A stretch of 64,000 nucleotides of DNA. It comes from Nocardia africana NBRC 100379. Its GTDB lineage: Bacteria > Actinomycetota > Actinomycetes > Mycobacteriales > Mycobacteriaceae. Position 1 is the stretch's first letter; every line of letters starts with the position of its first letter. The stretch covers positions 1-64,000 of the forward strand of contig NZ_BDAV01000001.1 in NCBI RefSeq assembly GCF_001612635.1, read 5' to 3'. The notes under the pieces are model-generated. The model saw only the letters and a list, made by a program, of their open reading frames with translations. It had not been told where the DNA came from and searched no databases. Both the position numbers and the translations under genes were made by a program. Of the stretch, positions 1 through 12,881 are shown in pieces.

Positions 1-50
1 CTCACCATCTCCCAGATTTTCATCTGTTCGATCGGCGAGGCAACTTTTCC

Positions 51-80
51 AGCTTAGCTCAACCATCGGACCCCAACCAA
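51..80 (-). promoter_or_regulatory. Possible second rRNA operon promoter (P2)
   Basis: A minus-strand -10 TAAGCT (51-56) lies 18 bp after TTGGTT (75-80). The transcript would begin near 45 and run off the left edge through GTTGCCTCGCC-type leader sequence. Tandem promoters are common before actinobacterial rRNA operons. The -35 match is weak, so this is less certain than the promoter at 190-218. No gene is visible in 1-256. Confidence 0.35.
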
Positions 81-189
81 ATCGGGGTCTCGGTCGAACC
101 AGTGTGATCGTCAGGCGCTCCCCGTACTACCGCGTTGTCCCCTTGCCTTTCGGCCCGGGGTTGGTGTCCGTGTCGCTCTGACCTGGAAT

Positions 190-218
190 AAGTTACGTGG
201 CGGTGGATTCTATGTCAA
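190..218 (-). promoter_or_regulatory. Probable rRNA operon promoter (P1)
   Basis: On the minus strand a -35 TTGACA (213-218) is separated by exactly 17 bp from a -10 TAACTT (190-195). It starts 39 bp after the murA stop codon. In mycobacteria the rRNA operon lies directly downstream of murA on the same strand, so this is probably its first promoter. The rRNA gene itself is not in the window. Confidence 0.6.
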
Positions 219-256
219 ATCGCCTGGTCAGGAAGGCCTTTCGGATGTACGGCGGA

Positions 257-1519
257 CTACGCCGGCGTTCCGACCCGCTCCACCTCGGCGCCCAGCGAGC
301 GCAGGTTCTCCACGAAGTGGGGGTAGCCGCGGTCGATATGGAAGACGTCGTGCACCTCGGTGACGCCGTCGGCGACCAGACCGGCGAGCACCAGACCCGC
401 GCCGGCGCGGATATCCGACGACCACACCGGCGCGCTGGACAGCCGCGGGATGCCGCGGACCACGGCGTGGTGGCCGTCGGTGCGGGCGTCGGCGCCCAGG
501 CGGATCATCTCCTCGACGAAACGGAAGCGCGCCTCGAAGATGTTCTCGGTGATCATGGACGTCCCGTCGGCGATGGTCGCCAGGCCGATCGCCATCGGCT
601 GCAGGTCGGTGGGAAAGCCCGGGAACGGCAGGGTGGAGAAATTCACCGCGCGCGGCCGCTCCGGTTGTTCCACGCGAAAACCGTTGGGTTCGAACGTGAT
701 TCGCGCCCCCGCCGAACGCAACTTGTCCAGCACCAGCGAGAGGTGCTTGGGGTTCAGGCCGGTGACGCGCACGTCACCCCTCGTCATCGCGGCGGCGATT
801 CCCCAGGTCGCGGCCACGATCCGGTCGCCGATCACCTGATGGGTGGTGGGCGCGAGTTTGCGCACCCCGGAGATGGTGAGCACCGAGGTGCCGGCACCGT
901 CGATGCGGGCGCCCATCCGGGTGAGCATGGTGCACAGGTCGACGATCTCGGGTTCGCGCGCGGCGTTGTCGATGACCGTCTCCCCCTCCGCGAGGACCGC
1001 GGCCATGAGGATGTTCTCGGTGGCGCCGACCGACGGGAAATCCAGCCGGATGCGCGCGCCCTGCAGCTCGTCGGCGCGCGCGACCAGGCAGCCGTGCTCG
1101 ATTTCGCTGGTCGCGCCGAGCAATCTCAGACCCGCCTGATGCATGTCCAGTGGACGGGACCCGATCGCATCACCGCCCGGCAGGGCGACGACCGCGCGCT
1201 TGCACCGCGCCATCAGGGGTCCCAGCACGCAGACCGACGCGCGGAACTGCGTTACCGCCGGGAAGTCGGCGTGATATTTCGGCTCGGCCGGGGTGGTGAT
1301 CGCGACCACCGATCCGTCGACGGTGACATCGCAGCCCAAACCGCGCAGCACCTCCGCCATCAGCGGCACGTCGAGGATGTCCGGGCAGTTGGTGATCGTC
1401 GTCGTGCCTTCCGCCAACAGGGCGGCGGCCATCAACTTGAGGACGCTGTTCTTCGCGCCACCCACCGCGACCTCGCCGACCAGCCGACTGCCCCCGGTCA
1501 CCAGAAACCGTTCACTCAC
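257..1519 (-). CDS. murA: UDP-N-acetylglucosamine 1-carboxyvinyltransferase MurA
   Basis: Transfers enolpyruvyl from PEP to UDP-GlcNAc, the first committed step of peptidoglycan synthesis, in the cytoplasm. The product is 420 aa from a GTG at 1519, which matches the family length and begins SERFLVTGG; an upstream in-frame start would run into the preceding gene. The KN pair ([10 protein letters not shown], residues 21-30) and the EPSP-synthase-type repeats are present. The residue equivalent to the fosfomycin-binding Cys115 of E. coli is Asp117 ([11 protein letters not shown]), as in M. tuberculosis, so the enzyme should be insensitive to fosfomycin. It starts 10 bp after the adenosyltransferase stop and is probably cotranscribed with it. 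Confidence 0.97.
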   Translation of the reverse strand: MSERFLVTGGSRLVGEVAVGGAKNSVLKLMAAALLAEGTTTITNCPDILDVPLMAEVLRGLGCDVTVDGSVVAITTPAEPKYHADFPAVTQFRASVCVLGPLMARCKRAVVALPGGDAIGSRPLDMHQAGLRLLGATSEIEHGCLVARADELQGARIRLDFPSVGATENILMAAVLAEGETVIDNAAREPEIVDLCTMLTRMGARIDGAGTSVLTISGVRKLAPTTHQVIGDRIVAATWGIAAAMTRGDVRVTGLNPKHLSLVLDKLRSAGARITFEPNGFRVEQPERPRAVNFSTLPFPGFPTDLQPMAIGLATIADGTSMITENIFEARFRFVEEMIRLGADARTDGHHAVVRGIPRLSSAPVWSSDIRAGAGLVLAGLVADGVTEVHDVFHIDRGYPHFVENLRSLGAEVERVGTPA

Positions 1520-1529
1520 GGGGGCCAGC

Positions 1530-2138
1530 CTAACGGGAGGGCTGGTCGGTCGCGGCCGGTCCGCCGGTCTCCGATCCCCCGGGCCGCCACAGCACGTCAC
1601 CGTCCGGGTTGGCCACCCGGCCGAGGATGAACAGCAGATCGGAGAGCCGATTGAGGTATTTCGCGGGCAACACGCCGATGTCGTCCGGATGCGCGTCCAC
1701 CGCCGCCCACGCCGCGCGTTCCGCCCGGCGCGCCACGGTGCGGGCCGTGTGCAGCAGTGCGGCCAACGGCGTGCCGCCGGGCAGGATGAACGAATTCAGC
1801 GGAGCGAGTTCGGCGTTGAACTCGTCACACCAGCGTTCCAGGCGGTCGATATAGGACTGGGTGATCCGCAGTGGCGGATATTTCGGATCCGGCACGACCG
1901 GGGTGGACAGATCGGCGCCGGCGTCGAAGAGATCGTTCTGCACTTGGCGCAGCACCTCGGCGATGCGCGCTTCCGGCTGTCCGAGAGCGAGGGCCACGCC
2001 GAGGGCGGCGTTGGTCTCGTCGCAGTCGGCGTAGGCCACCAGCCGCGGATCGGTCTTCGGCACCCGGGAGAAGTCGCTCAGACCGGTGGTGCCGTCGTCA
2101 CCGGTCCGGGTATAGATCTTGGTCAGATGCACACTCAT
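1530..2138 (-). CDS. PduO-type ATP:cob(I)alamin adenosyltransferase
   Basis: Adenosylates cob(I)alamin to coenzyme B12. The 202-aa product has the family N-terminus [12 protein letters not shown] (P-loop-like ATP site, about residues 9-20) and a helical-bundle C-terminal half with conserved arginines ([14 protein letters not shown]). Start is ATG 2138. It is adjacent to murA, as is the mycobacterial homolog. The coenzyme it makes is required by the icmF mutase about 42 kb away in this window, although the two genes are not linked in an operon. Confidence 0.93.
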   Translation of the reverse strand: MSVHLTKIYTRTGDDGTTGLSDFSRVPKTDPRLVAYADCDETNAALGVALALGQPEARIAEVLRQVQNDLFDAGADLSTPVVPDPKYPPLRITQSYIDRLERWCDEFNAELAPLNSFILPGGTPLAALLHTARTVARRAERAAWAAVDAHPDDIGVLPAKYLNRLSDLLFILGRVANPDGDVLWRPGGSETGGPAATDQPSR

Positions 2139-2162
2139 TGCTGGTGACCACCTATTTCTGGG

Positions 2163-2597
2163 TCAACGTCCCGGACGGCGCCGGATGCGTTCGGAGGGCC
2201 GCGATTCGACCCAGGACAGGAATGCCGTCAGCGCCGGGCGATCCAGGGCGAGTTCATAGCTGCCGTCACCGTCGGAAACCGCGATCACGACGATGTCGTC
2301 GGTCATGATGTCGTACTCGTCGCCCACCGGAGAACGCCGATCGACCACTTCGATACCCAGCCGCCGGATGGTCGAATCCGGTCCCACCTTCAGGCTGGTG
2401 AGTTTGTAGAAGACGAGCCGGGATTCGCCGTAGCGAATCAGGCCGTGCCGCCACCCTTGACCACCCTGCGCCGGAAGTACGCGCAGAATCGCCGCGGTTC
2501 CACCCCGGCGCAACATGATCAGGCGATACAGCGACACCAGCGCTACGCCGACCAGCAGCAGCACCAGAATGATCAGAAGCACCATCCCGGTCCGCAA
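2163..2597 (-). CDS. DUF2550 family membrane-anchored protein
   Basis: A 144-aa protein with one N-terminal membrane segment (about residues 5-26, VLLIILVLLLVGVALVSLYR) and a soluble domain with the DUF2550 features GWRHGLIRY, DIMTDDIVVI and ALTAFLSWVESRPSERIRRR. The function of the family is not known. A gene for it lies between atpC and murA in related genomes, as here. The start chosen is TTG 2597, with GGGA about 10 nt upstream; ATG 2585 would remove only four residues. Confidence 0.85.
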   Translation of the reverse strand: MRTGMVLLIILVLLLVGVALVSLYRLIMLRRGGTAAILRVLPAQGGQGWRHGLIRYGESRLVFYKLTSLKVGPDSTIRRLGIEVVDRRSPVGDEYDIMTDDIVVIAVSDGDGSYELALDRPALTAFLSWVESRPSERIRRRPGR

Positions 2598-2984
2598 TCC
2601 AGGTCCGTCCCTTCGCTTCGCCCCTGTGCCGTCGCCAGCGCCGTGCCATCCCCGAACAAGGCCGCTCCCGCAGCGAGTCTACAAACCAGGGCGCTGCGGC
2701 ACACAGCCGGTACATCCGTTCCACAAACGAGGATATCGGCCGATTCGCCGATCCGGAGGAAGGTGATCAGAGGCACACTCGCACAAAGACATTCGAAGCA
2801 CACCCGGGTTGGCTGGGCACAGGATTCACAATGGGCCCGTATTCGCAGGTTGCGAACGTTTCGCAGGTTCACCCGACAACGCGTGCGGGAAGTTCTCGTG
2901 CGATTCCCGGCCGTAGTCACCCGGCATTTCCAGGTGCTCTCGACCTCGAACCGGACGTGAACAAACCTCGCCGTGGCGGAAACG
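2598..2984. other. Intergenic region upstream of the DUF2550 gene
   Basis: No convincing gene. A 147-codon minus-strand reading frame across 2573-3016 overlaps the DUF2550 start and has neither family features nor good codon structure. The sequence is less GC-rich than its surroundings and probably holds the promoter for the DUF2550-adenosyltransferase-murA group, because a terminator closes the atp operon just upstream. Confidence 0.4.
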
Positions 2985-3020
2985 CCGTGTGGCGGCCCGG
3001 ACATCCGGACCGCCACACGG
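2985..3020 (-). terminator. Terminator of the atp operon
   Basis: A 36-nt hairpin lies 35 bp past the atpC stop. The outer arm CCGTGTGGCGG pairs perfectly with CCGCCACACGG; after one mismatch a 5-bp inner stem closes a CA loop. No U tract follows on the minus strand, which is usual for actinobacterial terminators. Confidence 0.75.
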
Positions 3021-3055
3021 TTGCGCTATTCGGTTGTCGCCCTGAGGCGTTCGCG

Positions 3056-3430
3056 TCAGGCGTTTATCGCTTCCACCGCGCGAATTCGCGCGGTCGCCGC
3101 ATTCTGTTCCTGCTCCGAGGCATTCGGATCGGCCAGTACCGCGCGGGCGGCGTCGAGATCGATATCACCCGCGAATTCCGCCGATTCGGCGAGAATCCGG
3201 ACGGCCTCACCCGTGCACGAGAAGAAGCCGCCGTGCACAGCCGCGACGATCCGCTCGCCCTCGGTGCTGTCGATGGTCACGATCCCGCCCTCGACCAGCT
3301 GGCCGAGTACGGGCTCATGGCCGTGCAGAATACCGATCTGACCTTCCGTGGTCTGGGCGCTGACGAAACTCGCCGTCCCCGACCACAGCCGCCGCTCGAT
3401 GGCGACCAGATCAACTGACATATCCGCCAT
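3056..3430 (-). CDS. atpC: F0F1 ATP synthase subunit epsilon
   Basis: Central-stalk subunit of the F1 sector that couples and regulates rotation. The 124-aa product has the family beta-sandwich ([34 protein letters not shown]) followed by a C-terminal helical segment (residues about 85-124). Length matches mycobacterial epsilon, which also has a short C-terminal domain. It is the last gene of the atp operon, 6 bp after atpD, with the terminator directly downstream. An alternative ATG three codons in (3421) is possible. Confidence 0.95.
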   Translation of the reverse strand: MADMSVDLVAIERRLWSGTASFVSAQTTEGQIGILHGHEPVLGQLVEGGIVTIDSTEGERIVAAVHGGFFSCTGEAVRILAESAEFAGDIDLDAARAVLADPNASEQEQNAATARIRAVEAINA

Positions 3431-3436
3431 GGTGGA

Positions 3437-5874
<2,438 letters not shown>

Positions 5875-5928
5875 CAGCGGTTCACACTCCCTTTGCGTGT
5901 CGGATCGGTAGGCATGGTCGGACCCGGC

Positions 5929-7569
5929 TTACTTCTCGACGTGCTTGCGGGTGACCGACAGCGACTCGACCTCTTCGTGGTCCAGCTCACCGGCGCCGGG
6001 CTCGTTGACCACGCGGCTGCCGTCGGAGGCCAGGAAGCCCTGCTTGAAGCGCTCGGTCTCGGCCTTGATCGTGTCGGCGGGCTCGCCCTCGAGCCGCTTC
6101 GCGCCACCCTCGAGGGCGTCGAAGGAGCTCTGCACCTTGTTGTGCAGGTGCTCGAGCAGCTCGGCGTTGAAGCGCCGCACGTCGCCGACCGGCACCGAAT
6201 CGTAGTAACCGGCGTCGACCAGGTAGATCGAGACGATCTGGTCCTCGACCGCGACCGGCGAGTACTGGTCCTGCTTGAGCAGCTCCACCCAGCGCGCACC
6301 GCGCTCGAGCTGTGCCAGGGAGGCGGCGTCCAGATCGGAGGCGAAGGCGGAGAACGCCTCGAGCTCGCGGTAGGAGGCCAGCTCCAGACGCAGCGAACCG
6401 GCGACGGTCTTCATGGCCTTGGTCTGCGCGGCGCCACCGACACGGGAGACGGAGGTACCGACGTTGATGGCCGGGCGCACACCCTTGTTGAACAGGTCGG
6501 ACTCGAGGAAGACCTGGCCGTCGGTGATGGAGATGACGTTGGTCGGAATGAACGCCGAGATGTCGTTGGCCTTGGTCTCGATGATCGGCAGACCCGTCAT
6601 CGAACCGGCGCCCATCTCGTCGGACAGCTTCGCGCAACGCTCCAGCAGACGGGAGTGCAGGTAGAAGACGTCACCGGGGTACGCCTCACGGCCCGGCGGG
6701 CGACGCAGCAGCAGCGAGATGGCGCGGTAGGCCTCGGCCTGCTTGGACAGGTCGTCGAACACGATCAGGACGTGCTTGCCCTGGTACATCCAGTGCTGGC
6801 CGAGCGCGGAACCGGTGTAGGGCGCGAGCCACTTGAAACCGGCGGAGTCCGACGCGGGGGCGGCGACAATGGTCGTGTACTCCATCGCGCCGTGAGCCTC
6901 GAGCGCGGACTTCACGCCGGCGATGGTGGAGCCCTTCTGGCCGATCGCGACGTAGATGCAGCGCATCTGCTTCTTCGGATCGCCGGACTCCCAGTTGGCC
7001 TTCTGGTTCAGGATGGCGTCGATGCAGACCGCGGTCTTACCGGTCTTGCGGTCGCCGATGACCAGCTGACGCTGGCCACGACCGATCGCGGTCAGCGCGT
7101 CGATGGCGGTGATGCCGGTGGCCATCGGCTCCTCGACCGGCTGGCGCTCCAGCACGGTCGCAGCCTGCAGCTCCAGCACGCGGCGCTCGTCGGCCTCGAT
7201 CTCGCCCAGGCCGTCGATCGGCTGGCCGAGGGGGTTGATGACGCGGCCCAGGAACTTGTCGCCGACCGGCACCGAGAGCACGTCACCGGTGCGGCGGACC
7301 TGCTGGCCCTCTTCGATGCCGTCGAACTCACCGAGGATGACCGCACCGATCTCGTCGGGGTCGAGGTTCAACGCGACACCCAGCACACCGCCGGGGAACT
7401 CGAGGATCTCGTTGGTCATCGCCGACGGCAGGCCGCTGACGTGCGCGATGCCGTCACTGGTGTCGGTGACCGTGCCGATTTCCTCGATGGAGGTTTCGGG
7501 GGTGTAGCTCTGGGTGTAGCTTTCGATCGCGCTACGGATCTCATCGGGGGAGATCGTCAGCTCCGCCAT
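5929..7569 (-). CDS. atpA: F0F1 ATP synthase subunit alpha
   Basis: Non-catalytic nucleotide-binding F1 subunit. The 546-aa product has the P-loop [10 protein letters not shown] (about residues 171-180) and the [21 protein letters not shown] Walker B region, here [16 protein letters not shown]. It extends about 35 residues past the usual alpha C-terminus ([11 protein letters not shown] end). Mycobacterial alpha subunits carry a similar C-terminal extension that suppresses ATP hydrolysis, so low hydrolytic activity is a reasonable inference here. Confidence 0.98.
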   Translation of the reverse strand: MAELTISPDEIRSAIESYTQSYTPETSIEEIGTVTDTSDGIAHVSGLPSAMTNEILEFPGGVLGVALNLDPDEIGAVILGEFDGIEEGQQVRRTGDVLSVPVGDKFLGRVINPLGQPIDGLGEIEADERRVLELQAATVLERQPVEEPMATGITAIDALTAIGRGQRQLVIGDRKTGKTAVCIDAILNQKANWESGDPKKQMRCIYVAIGQKGSTIAGVKSALEAHGAMEYTTIVAAPASDSAGFKWLAPYTGSALGQHWMYQGKHVLIVFDDLSKQAEAYRAISLLLRRPPGREAYPGDVFYLHSRLLERCAKLSDEMGAGSMTGLPIIETKANDISAFIPTNVISITDGQVFLESDLFNKGVRPAINVGTSVSRVGGAAQTKAMKTVAGSLRLELASYRELEAFSAFASDLDAASLAQLERGARWVELLKQDQYSPVAVEDQIVSIYLVDAGYYDSVPVGDVRRFNAELLEHLHNKVQSSFDALEGGAKRLEGEPADTIKAETERFKQGFLASDGSRVVNEPGAGELDHEEVESLSVTRKHVEK

Positions 7570-7632
7570 GGTTCTTCCTGCTCTCGCTGTGGTCTGGAAT
7601 GTCGGGGTGGGGTTGCCGGCTCGAGGGCTCGG

Positions 7633-8442
7633 CTAGGCCAGGGCCTGGCGCAGGCGCTGCAGCCGGCCGACGGCGCTGCCGTCGATGACGTCGTCGCCGA
7701 TGCGCACGACGACACCGGCCAGTAGCGCCGGATCGACCTGCACGTGGATGGTGACCGGCTTGTCGTAGATTCGCTGCAGCGACGCGGCGAGATGCTCCCG
7801 CTGCTGCTGCGTCAGGGCCGTCGCCGAACGAACGTGCGCGACGATCTGCTTGCGCAGCGACGCCGCCAGATCGGACAGCTGATCGAAGGCGACGCCGACA
7901 TCACCGCGCGACCGGCCGACCGCCTGCTCGGCCAGCTGCATGGTGACGTCTTCGACCTTCCCGGTGAGCAGCCGCGCCAGCAGGTCGCGCTTGGCGGCCG
8001 CCGGTTTACCGCGATCGGTGAGCGCCTGCTCCAGATCCGGGTTGTCCTCCACGGTGCGGCCCAGCCGGAACAACTCGTCCTCGACGGCGTCGATACGTCC
8101 GCGGTCGGCCGCGGAGCGCAACAGCGCCTCCTGCCCGAGCAGCACCAGGGTGTCGACCAGATCTCGGGTCCGAGACCAGTCCTGGGCGACGGCAGTGGTC
8201 AGCACGGCCTGGGTGGCCGCGCTGATCTTGCCGCCGAAAACGCGTTCGGCCAGTTCGGCACGCACCGAACTCGACACCGACTTATCCGCGAGCGCCACAC
8301 GCAGCGAACGCTGGTCGTCGAGCACGGCGACTACGGCGAACAGTTCGGAGCCCGTCGTGGCGGCGACGGAGTCACTCCCGGTGAGTGCGGCCGAAAGAGC
8401 TTCCCTCGCACGGGAACTCGCCTCGCGGCTCGCTGCGTACAT
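7633..8442 (-). CDS. atpH: F0F1 ATP synthase subunit delta
   Basis: Peripheral-stalk subunit connecting F1 to subunit b. The product is 269 aa from ATG 8442, where the sequence MYAASREASS matches the conserved actinobacterial delta N-terminus. The frame is open upstream: GTG 8508, 8 nt after a GAGAGG, and TTG 8514 would add 22 or 24 residues and have a better ribosome binding site, so the start is uncertain. The C-terminal OSCP signature (VTIHVQVDPALLAGVVVRIGDDVIDGS) is intact. In mycobacteria this gene is fused to an atpF; here the two are separate. Confidence 0.93.
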   Translation of the reverse strand: MYAASREASSRAREALSAALTGSDSVAATTGSELFAVVAVLDDQRSLRVALADKSVSSSVRAELAERVFGGKISAATQAVLTTAVAQDWSRTRDLVDTLVLLGQEALLRSAADRGRIDAVEDELFRLGRTVEDNPDLEQALTDRGKPAAAKRDLLARLLTGKVEDVTMQLAEQAVGRSRGDVGVAFDQLSDLAASLRKQIVAHVRSATALTQQQREHLAASLQRIYDKPVTIHVQVDPALLAGVVVRIGDDVIDGSAVGRLQRLRQALA

Positions 8443-8531
8443 GCTTCCCACTTTCACTGTGTTGAATTCCGGGGCCCGGAGTGGTCGGGCGCCGGTGACT
8501 TGCGTCACCGACAAGACCTCTCAGGCGCAGG

Positions 8532-9086
8532 TTACCTTCCGACCCCGATGCCGGCCTTCTGATCCAGCTCGGTGAGGAACCGATCGATGGACGCCGCCTG
8601 CTTGGCTTCGTCCGCCACGGACTGCCCGATGATCTTCTCGGCCAGGTCGACCGCGGTGCGGCCGAGCTCGGACCGGAGCTCGGTCACGATCTGCTGACGC
8701 TGCGCGTCGAGCTGGGCGTGACCGGCGGAGACGATGCGATCGGCTTCGGCCTGAGCCTCCGAGCGCAGCTGCGCGAGGATCTGCTGGCCCTGGGTCCGCG
8801 CTTCCTCACGGATGCGCGCGGCCTCGAGCCGGGCCTCGGCCAGCTGCTGCTGGTACTGCTGCAGGGTTTCCTGCGCCTCGGCCTGCGCGGCCTCGGCCTT
8901 GGCCATCCCGCCTTCGATCTTCTCCGAGCGCTCGTCGAGCACCTTCGTCAATCGAGGAACCACGTACTTGTAGAACAGGATCCCGATGACGACAACGCAC
9001 ACCACCGACCAGACGATGTCGTATGGCTCCGGAATCAGAGGGTTCTTGTCCTCTGCATTCTCGGCGAGCAAGTACATGTTGTTCAT
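8532..9086 (-). CDS. atpF: F0F1 ATP synthase subunit b
   Basis: Membrane-anchored stator. The 184-aa product has one membrane helix (about residues 25-43, [19 protein letters not shown]) after a short Pro-rich external segment, then a long charged Ala/Gln/Glu-rich coiled coil typical of subunit b. It is 5 bp from atpE and about 90 bp (or less with the longer start) from atpH, in the standard order. Confidence 0.96.
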   Translation of the reverse strand: MNNMYLLAENAEDKNPLIPEPYDIVWSVVCVVVIGILFYKYVVPRLTKVLDERSEKIEGGMAKAEAAQAEAQETLQQYQQQLAEARLEAARIREEARTQGQQILAQLRSEAQAEADRIVSAGHAQLDAQRQQIVTELRSELGRTAVDLAEKIIGQSVADEAKQAASIDRFLTELDQKAGIGVGR

Positions 9087-9091
9087 CGGAA

Positions 9092-10187
<1,096 letters not shown>

Positions 10188-10506
10188 AGTGGTGACGCTC
10201 AGCGTTCTCTCCCGTGTTCGGGCCGCGAGACATGTTCCATCTCGCGGTTCGATCGGACATTGACGATCAGGTGGGTCGACTCAGGTCGGCTCGAAGTTCG
10301 TCAGCAGCTGCGCGGGAAACCCCGCTGTGGCGTCTGTACGTCGGCGACATCGTCGACGGTGCAGGGCCGGGACTTCTCACCGAAGGACCGGCACAGCAGC
10401 AAGCATAACCTCTCGCACCGGCGACGATGCGGTCGGCCCCGTTGGTTCGGATGCTTACGGTAAAGAGTTTACCAAGGTATCTACGACAACGTGTAGGGGG
10501 CCTTGT
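10188..10506 (-). promoter_or_regulatory. atp operon upstream region with a 15-nt palindrome
   Basis: A 319-bp gap without a gene separates the AtpI-like gene from atpB. It contains a perfect inverted repeat GGTAAA-GAG-TTTACC at 10459-10473 in a locally AT-rich stretch, about 260 bp upstream of atpB. This could be an operator or promoter element for the atpB-C operon. No clear -35/-10 pair was recognised. Confidence 0.35.
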
Positions 10507-10959
10507 TCACACGTTCGAACGATCTTGGTCGGCGGATCCCGCGGGCGGGTCGATCACCGGAACACGTTGGCGCAGAAGCCCGTACGTCTCGGCTCCGAGA
10601 ACAATCAGCAACGCCCCCACGACGGTCAGGAAGAGGGTGCCGGGGCTGTAGAAATCGAACTGGTGCAAGATCGCGACCACGATCATCACGACCAGTATTT
10701 TGCCGATCCAGCTCGCCAGCATCACCATGCCCTGAATGCCGGAATCCAATTTCGCGCTGAACAGCACGAGCGCGGCCGTGGTGAGAATGAAGAAACCACC
10801 GATCGCGGATCCGATGAGCGCGCCCCAGAAACCGGCCCAGCCCGCGACGATCGAGCCGGCGACGACCGAAACCACCACCAGCACGCACAATCCGGCGATG
10901 CCGTAACGCAGCGCTGCTCGTAGTGGCGCGTCGGGGTGCAATTCGGGTGCCGTGCTCAC
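10507..10959 (-). CDS. AtpI-like ATP synthase-associated membrane protein
   Basis: A 150-aa protein with four predicted membrane helices (about residues 18-40, 44-66, 78-98 and 108-124) and a short hydrophilic C-terminus. Position immediately upstream of atpB and the overall topology match the mycobacterial Rv1303 protein and AtpI-type proteins, which help to assemble the c ring. Sequence similarity to classical AtpI is low, so the role is inferred mainly from position. Start is GTG 10959. Confidence 0.75.
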   Translation of the reverse strand: MSTAPELHPDAPLRAALRYGIAGLCVLVVVSVVAGSIVAGWAGFWGALIGSAIGGFFILTTAALVLFSAKLDSGIQGMVMLASWIGKILVVMIVVAILHQFDFYSPGTLFLTVVGALLIVLGAETYGLLRQRVPVIDPPAGSADQDRSNV

Positions 10960-10981
10960 GTCGAGCCACTTTACCCGTTCC

Positions 10982-12133
10982 TTACTTGCGGCGACCGCGG
11001 AGCCCGACCACTTCGCGCAGCGATGGGACGGCCGTCACAACCAGGGCGAAAACCAAACCCGCCGCGAACAGCAGAACCACGACCCGACGGTCCATCAACG
11101 AGGTTCCCACGGCCGCGAATGCGAGCACGCCGACCCACAGGTAGATCAACAACACCACGCGGCGGTGCGAATGGCCGATCTGCAACAAACGGTGATGCAA
11201 ATGCATTTTGTCGGGAGTGGAGAAACTCACACCCGCGCGCACCCGGCGCACGATTGCCAGCACCAGATCCAATACCGGAATGAACATCACCGCTCCCACC
11301 AGCAACAGCGGTGACAGCAGACCCACGATGTCGCGCGGCCCGTATCCGGTGAGCGGAATTCGGCCGGATGCGCCGGTGGACACGGCGGCGAGCATCAAAC
11401 CGATCAACATCGATCCGGAATCGCCCATGAATATTCGGGCCGGGTGGAAATTATGTGGCAGAAATCCCAGGCATCCGCCCGCGAGCGCCGCGGCCAGCAG
11501 CGCCGGCGGATAGCCGTCGGTCGCGCCGCCCTGCTGATAGAGCAAACCCACGGTGAACACGAAGACCGCCGCGGCGGCGATCAGTCCCAGCCCCGCCGCG
11601 AGACCGTCGAGGCCGTCCACGAAGTTCATCGCGTTGATCATGGTGACGGTGATGGCCACCGTGACCACCCAGCCCTGCAACTGGTCGAGCACCACCGTGG
11701 TGTTGCTGAACGGGTTGTAGATGGCCACCCAGCTCAGGCCCATCACGGCCATGGCCCCGGCGGCCGAGATCTGGCCCACGAACTTCGTCAGCGCGTCCAG
11801 GCCCCAGCGGTCGTCGACGATGCCGACGAGGACGATCAGCGTGCCCGCGACCAGCACGGCCGGAATATCGCGCGGATAGTCGAAACCGCGGCGCAGCGCC
11901 GGCAGCTGATGGGCGAACAGCACCGCGGCCAGTACGCCCAGATAGATGCCGACCCCGCCCATGCGAGGAATCGGCTCGAGATGCACGTCACGATCGCGGG
12001 GCACCGCGATGGCGCCGAAACCGATGGCCAGCACCCGAATTCCGCCGGTGGACAACATCGTCACCACCGCGGACACGAGCAGCACCAGAAGCAGCTCGCG
12101 CAGCGGGACGACCGCACCCTGACTGAAAACCAT
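10982..12133 (-). CDS. wecA: WecA-like undecaprenyl/decaprenyl-phosphate GlcNAc-1-phosphate transferase
   Basis: Moves GlcNAc-1-phosphate from UDP-GlcNAc to decaprenyl phosphate, the first step of the arabinogalactan linker in mycolic-acid bacteria. The 383-aa polytopic protein has the glycosyltransferase-4 motifs: VDDRWGLD (Mg/PEP-like acid pair), NAMNFVDGLDGLAAG (catalytic Asp), FMGDSGSMLIG and the HLHHRLLQIGHSHRR loop. About 11 membrane helices are visible. It lies 11 bp after the threonylcarbamoyladenylate synthase gene. The mycobacterial homolog is Rfe/Rv1302. Confidence 0.93.
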   Translation of the reverse strand: MVFSQGAVVPLRELLLVLLVSAVVTMLSTGGIRVLAIGFGAIAVPRDRDVHLEPIPRMGGVGIYLGVLAAVLFAHQLPALRRGFDYPRDIPAVLVAGTLIVLVGIVDDRWGLDALTKFVGQISAAGAMAVMGLSWVAIYNPFSNTTVVLDQLQGWVVTVAITVTMINAMNFVDGLDGLAAGLGLIAAAAVFVFTVGLLYQQGGATDGYPPALLAAALAGGCLGFLPHNFHPARIFMGDSGSMLIGLMLAAVSTGASGRIPLTGYGPRDIVGLLSPLLLVGAVMFIPVLDLVLAIVRRVRAGVSFSTPDKMHLHHRLLQIGHSHRRVVLLIYLWVGVLAFAAVGTSLMDRRVVVLLFAAGLVFALVVTAVPSLREVVGLRGRRK

Positions 12134-12144
12134 CTACCAGGCCG

Positions 12145-12810
12145 TCAGCGGGTGGTCTCGGGCGAGAGTTCGTCCGGCGCCATGCCCAGCACCTCGGCGA
12201 CCTGCGCGACGGTCACCGCGCCGGCACGCAGCACGCGCGGGCGGTCGCCGGTCAGGTCGACGATCGTGGAGGGCACGCCGTGTTCGGCCGGCCCGCCGTC
12301 GAGGTAGACGCCGACCTGGCTCCCGAGCTGCTGTCGCGCCTCGGTGACCGTCGTGGCCGGCGGCTGCCCGGAGACGTTCGCGCTCGACACGGCCATCGGG
12401 CCGACCTCGCGCAGCAGTTCCAGCGCGATCGGGTGCAGCGGCATACGCAGCATCACCGTGCCGCGGGCGTCGCCGAGGTCCCAGGCCAGCGAGGGCGCCT
12501 GCTGCACGACCAGGCTCAACCCGCCCGGCCAGAAGGCGCGGATCAGATCGCGCGCCTGCGGCTGCACGGAGAAGACGAGTCCGTCGATGGTGTTCCACGA
12601 ACCGACCAGCACGGGCACGGGCATGTCACGCCCGCGCCGCTTGGCCGCCAGCAGACCGGCCACGGCCGTGGAATCGAACGCGTCCGCGGCGATTCCGTAG
12701 ACCGTATCGGTGGGGATAACGGCCAGCCGTCCGGATTTCAGGGTGGTCCGCGCGGCGGTCAATCCGGCGGCACGAGAATCGGGATCGGAGCAGTCGTAGA
12801 CGGTACTCAC
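12145..12810 (-). CDS. ywlC: L-threonylcarbamoyladenylate synthase (Sua5/YwlC/TsaC family)
   Basis: Makes threonylcarbamoyl-AMP for the t6A37 modification of ANN-decoding tRNAs. The 221-aa product has the YrdC-fold motifs SGRLAVIPTDTVYGIAADAF, KRRGRDMPVPVLV, FWPGGLSLV and SSANVSGQPPATT. It lacks the second Sua5 domain, so it is the short TsaC-like form. Start is GTG 12810. It sits between prmC and wecA, as in mycobacteria. Confidence 0.93.
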   Translation of the reverse strand: MSTVYDCSDPDSRAAGLTAARTTLKSGRLAVIPTDTVYGIAADAFDSTAVAGLLAAKRRGRDMPVPVLVGSWNTIDGLVFSVQPQARDLIRAFWPGGLSLVVQQAPSLAWDLGDARGTVMLRMPLHPIALELLREVGPMAVSSANVSGQPPATTVTEARQQLGSQVGVYLDGGPAEHGVPSTIVDLTGDRPRVLRAGAVTVAQVAEVLGMAPDELSPETTR

Positions 12811-12881
12811 GGCGGTGAGTCTATTGAATGTGTCTCACGGCACGTTGCCCGGCTTCGCGCAAATTCTCGGCAATCGACGTG

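Noticed and set aside
2573..3016. 147-codon minus-strand frame between atpC and the DUF2550 gene
   Set aside because: It overlaps the terminator and the DUF2550 start, is Cys/Arg/Thr-rich and has no recognisable domain.
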